Assembly (NCBI GenBank): GCA_934047225.1
Contig: OW203991.1
Location: 2,666,001-2,730,000 of the forward strand
Direction of reading: 5' to 3'
DNA from: Ypsolopha sequella
Taxonomy: Eukaryota; Arthropoda; Insecta; Lepidoptera; Ypsolophidae
Length of the DNA stretch: 64,000 bases
The notes under the pieces: generated by a model
What the model was told of the DNA's origin: nothing
What the model saw: the letters and a program-made list of their open reading frames with translations, nothing else
Databases searched by the model: none
Position numbers and translations under genes: made by a program
In this document: piece by piece, positions 58,201-61,200 of the stretch
Layout: each line of letters begins with the position of its first letter
How positions within the stretch are numbered: the first letter of the stretch is position 1

Positions 58201-61200
58201 CTTTGTCAACATTGAACCCACATCCTCGCTCGTTATATTATTGCAATCCACCCTACATAACTGCAAATTAAACTTGCTTATGAAATCCCTACCTAACAAG
58301 GTGGGTCGTTTGTTTTGTGTTGCAATAACAAATAGCTTTATTGGTTCCGTACGGTTTTCGTATGTTATTAATAAAGAAACGTAACCTAGCGGTGAAATTT
58401 TGCTTCCGTTATAACAATTTAAAATCACCGTACACGGTTCTAGATTGTATTTGTTTCTAAAACAAGTATCGTAAATAGACTCAGGCAAAACTGAAACAGC
58501 GCTTCCACTGTCAATTTCACATGAAATATTTTCGCCAGCTATCAAAACTTTCTGACTCATCGGGTCACCGTTCACGCTTTTGATATTATATAGATCATAA
58601 ATACCTTCTACAGTGTCGTCATCGTCCGCCGCCATAAAATAATTATTGGATTTTACTTGAGCTTTACACATACGCTTCAAGTGGCCTTTTTTATGGCACT
58701 TTTGACAATTATAGTTAACGAAACGGCACTGGTCTCGCGAATGACTTTTATACCCGCACACTTCACAACACTTTGCATTCCGTGAAACAGATGGGCCCGC
58801 TCGCGCGCCGCTTCCATCCGCATGCATGGCGAATACTGGTTGAGCGAGCGCGGCCGTGGCCTCGGTGCGTGAAGACTGCACCCCCTGACGCGCGCACCGT
58901 ACACTCTTCGCCAGGTCTACCGCCTTATTGAAAGTGAGGCTGTTGACATCTTCACCAAACAGCTTTTCCTTTTCTTTGGTGTTCTCCAAACCCAGAACGA
59001 AACGATCCCTTAACGCTGTGTCTAGTTCCGATTTAAACCCACAGTATAACGCCAAGTTACGCACTCGCGCCGCCCATTCTGCTAAATCCTCCCCGACTCG
59101 CTGTTCTGCTTTGTAGAAGGCATATCTCTCAGCAAAACTGCTTTTCTTGGAAGCAAAATGGGTATCTAGTAGAAGTAAGATTGCAGTAAATTCCGTGTTC
59201 TCCAAGTCGTTGGGGAAAGCTAAATCTCTCACGACACGGTAAGTGTCCTCCACCAAAGCCGCCAGTAGTAAAGCTCTTCGTTTTACAAAAGACTTGTCGG
59301 TTTCTTTGTCAATTCCGTTTGCTAGACACGTCTGATTAAACCGACTTTTAAAAATGCTCCACTCTTGTACTCGATGGTCGAACATGAGACTGTTTCCAAT
59401 CATATTATTTGCCATTTTCAACACAATTATGCTGAACACTACTTAATACGCGTGAATTATTTCCTCGTCGCCAAAAATATCGTGTTTTTAGATATTTAAT
59501 TAAATAAAAGACCGTTATACGTATCACTATGTATTGTTCGGAAAACAGAATGACGAACGCTCGTGTTACCCACTCTTGTTCAACATAAAAATCAAAATAA
59601 ATCTACCTTCAAACATCACAATTATATACAAGGTGACTTTTTGATCATCGTCCAAATTCATACTGAAGGCTTGATAAGTGATCAGGATCTTGGATCAGTA
59701 ACAATTTTTGTGAAATTCGTATAATGAAATTTCGGCTTCCCATATAAATTCAGTTCCAGTCCCGAGTGAATCACTATGGGGAGTCGAAATTTCATTTTAC
59801 GAATTTCACCAACAATTGTTATTGATGCATGATACTGATCTCTTACCAAGCCACCAGTATGAATTTGGACGATGTTCAAAAATTCACCTTGTATATATTA
59901 TATAATATATATTATATATATTATATACAACGTGTAACAGAAAGGTGTAACCATATTTGAAGAGCTTATTCAATCAATGGTATAGAGCAACTTTTACTAT
60001 GGAGCCAACCCTGAAATCTCAAAAAAAATATCTGCCCTTTCATACATTTCGGCCGAGCGGCATTGCATTTTTCTATGAAACAGTTGAATTTTTTTCCGAG
60101 ATACATGTTTTGTTCCATAGTAAAAGTTGTTCTATACCATTGACTGAATAAGCCCTTCAAATATGGTTACACCTTTCTGTTACACCTAATCAAATAAATT
60201 AAATTAAATAAAAACAAAACAAAAAGCCTTTACTGAAAGTTAAAATAAATGAGAGCGTGTGTTTTGTGTTAAAGTGGTGGATACTTTACGATGAATAAGG
60301 ATTGGAATGTGGAATAAGTTACATCTTTAATTAGGTTATTCCATTGACACACTAGACATGTTGACAACATATGAAAATGTATCTATGGTAGGCATAGATT
60401 ACATAAAGAAGTGTGTAACAATAACAAAAACATTACATAATAACTCAAGCGGAAGCGTCTTCACTCGCGAAGAAGGCAGTCTGAATCTGTTGAAACTTAG
60501 CTGAAAATTTGTTATTGAGGTGAGCCTTTTTACAATAATCATCTCAAGTAACTTACGTTATCTGTAATGGGACAGTGGTTACAGGCTAGGCGGTGCGTAT
60601 TATTAGGCATTCGTCTGTTAACGACTTCCGTAGATTTTGCGAAAGTCCCTGAATAGACTGACTAAGAGGCTATGCGAATTTTATTTTTGTCACTGTCACT
60701 CCAAGCGAAAAAACGCGCAGTGCGAGAGGGGCGGATTCAGTGCGAAAGGGAAAAAGAGTTAGTTTTATATTTTTATAAAAAAAACTAAAATAGCTAGCAA
60801 AATTTCCAAAATAAAAACTCTACATATTGTTGTATGTAACCCATCTAATAAAATATGTTATTGTTAAACGAGGAGAAAAAGCGTGTTTGAAGACCTCATT
60901 TCAACAATTATTTCTGTCGAGGAAAATTTATCCAAACATGTTTTCCAATTACAAAATATTAGGGTAACTCTCGGAAACTCTCCCAATGTTTCGATACTTC
61001 AATAAACAGTGGATCGGTTAAGCTTATTTTAATTTTCGTTCGTACTTTTTGTTGTGTTAATTTGTTACACAGACGAAATATTTCTCGCTAGACCCATGGC
61101 TAACGTTGGAACAATAGTCAGACGAACTCCCAACACAAATGAAGTGAACCGTTTAAATAATAATGTGCCATTGCAAGGTCAGACAGCATTCTTACTCAAT

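Larger units (their letters stand above)
55009..59620 (-). mobile_element. Ty3/Gypsy LTR retrotransposon, Mag-like lineage, apparently intact
   Basis: Complete structure on the - strand: 5' LTR 59620-59483, probable primer-binding site TGGCGACGAGG just inside, one gag-pol ORF 59439-55192, polypurine tract GTGGTGGAGGGAT just before the 3' LTR 55145-55009. LTRs are ~137 bp, start TGTGATG and end AAAAACA, and look identical apart from at most one base in a T run. Flanking target bases (TATAT/ATTAT) match imperfectly. No env gene. It has the same orientation as the host gene. Confidence 0.92.

Noticed and set aside
55192..59439. Endogenous retrovirus with an envelope gene
   Set aside because: There is no env-like ORF between integrase and the 3' LTR; the structure is that of a Mag-like LTR retrotransposon.
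59957..60160. Mirror-image 64-residue open frames on both strands
   Set aside because: They are produced by the long inverted arms of the MITE at 59927-60186.
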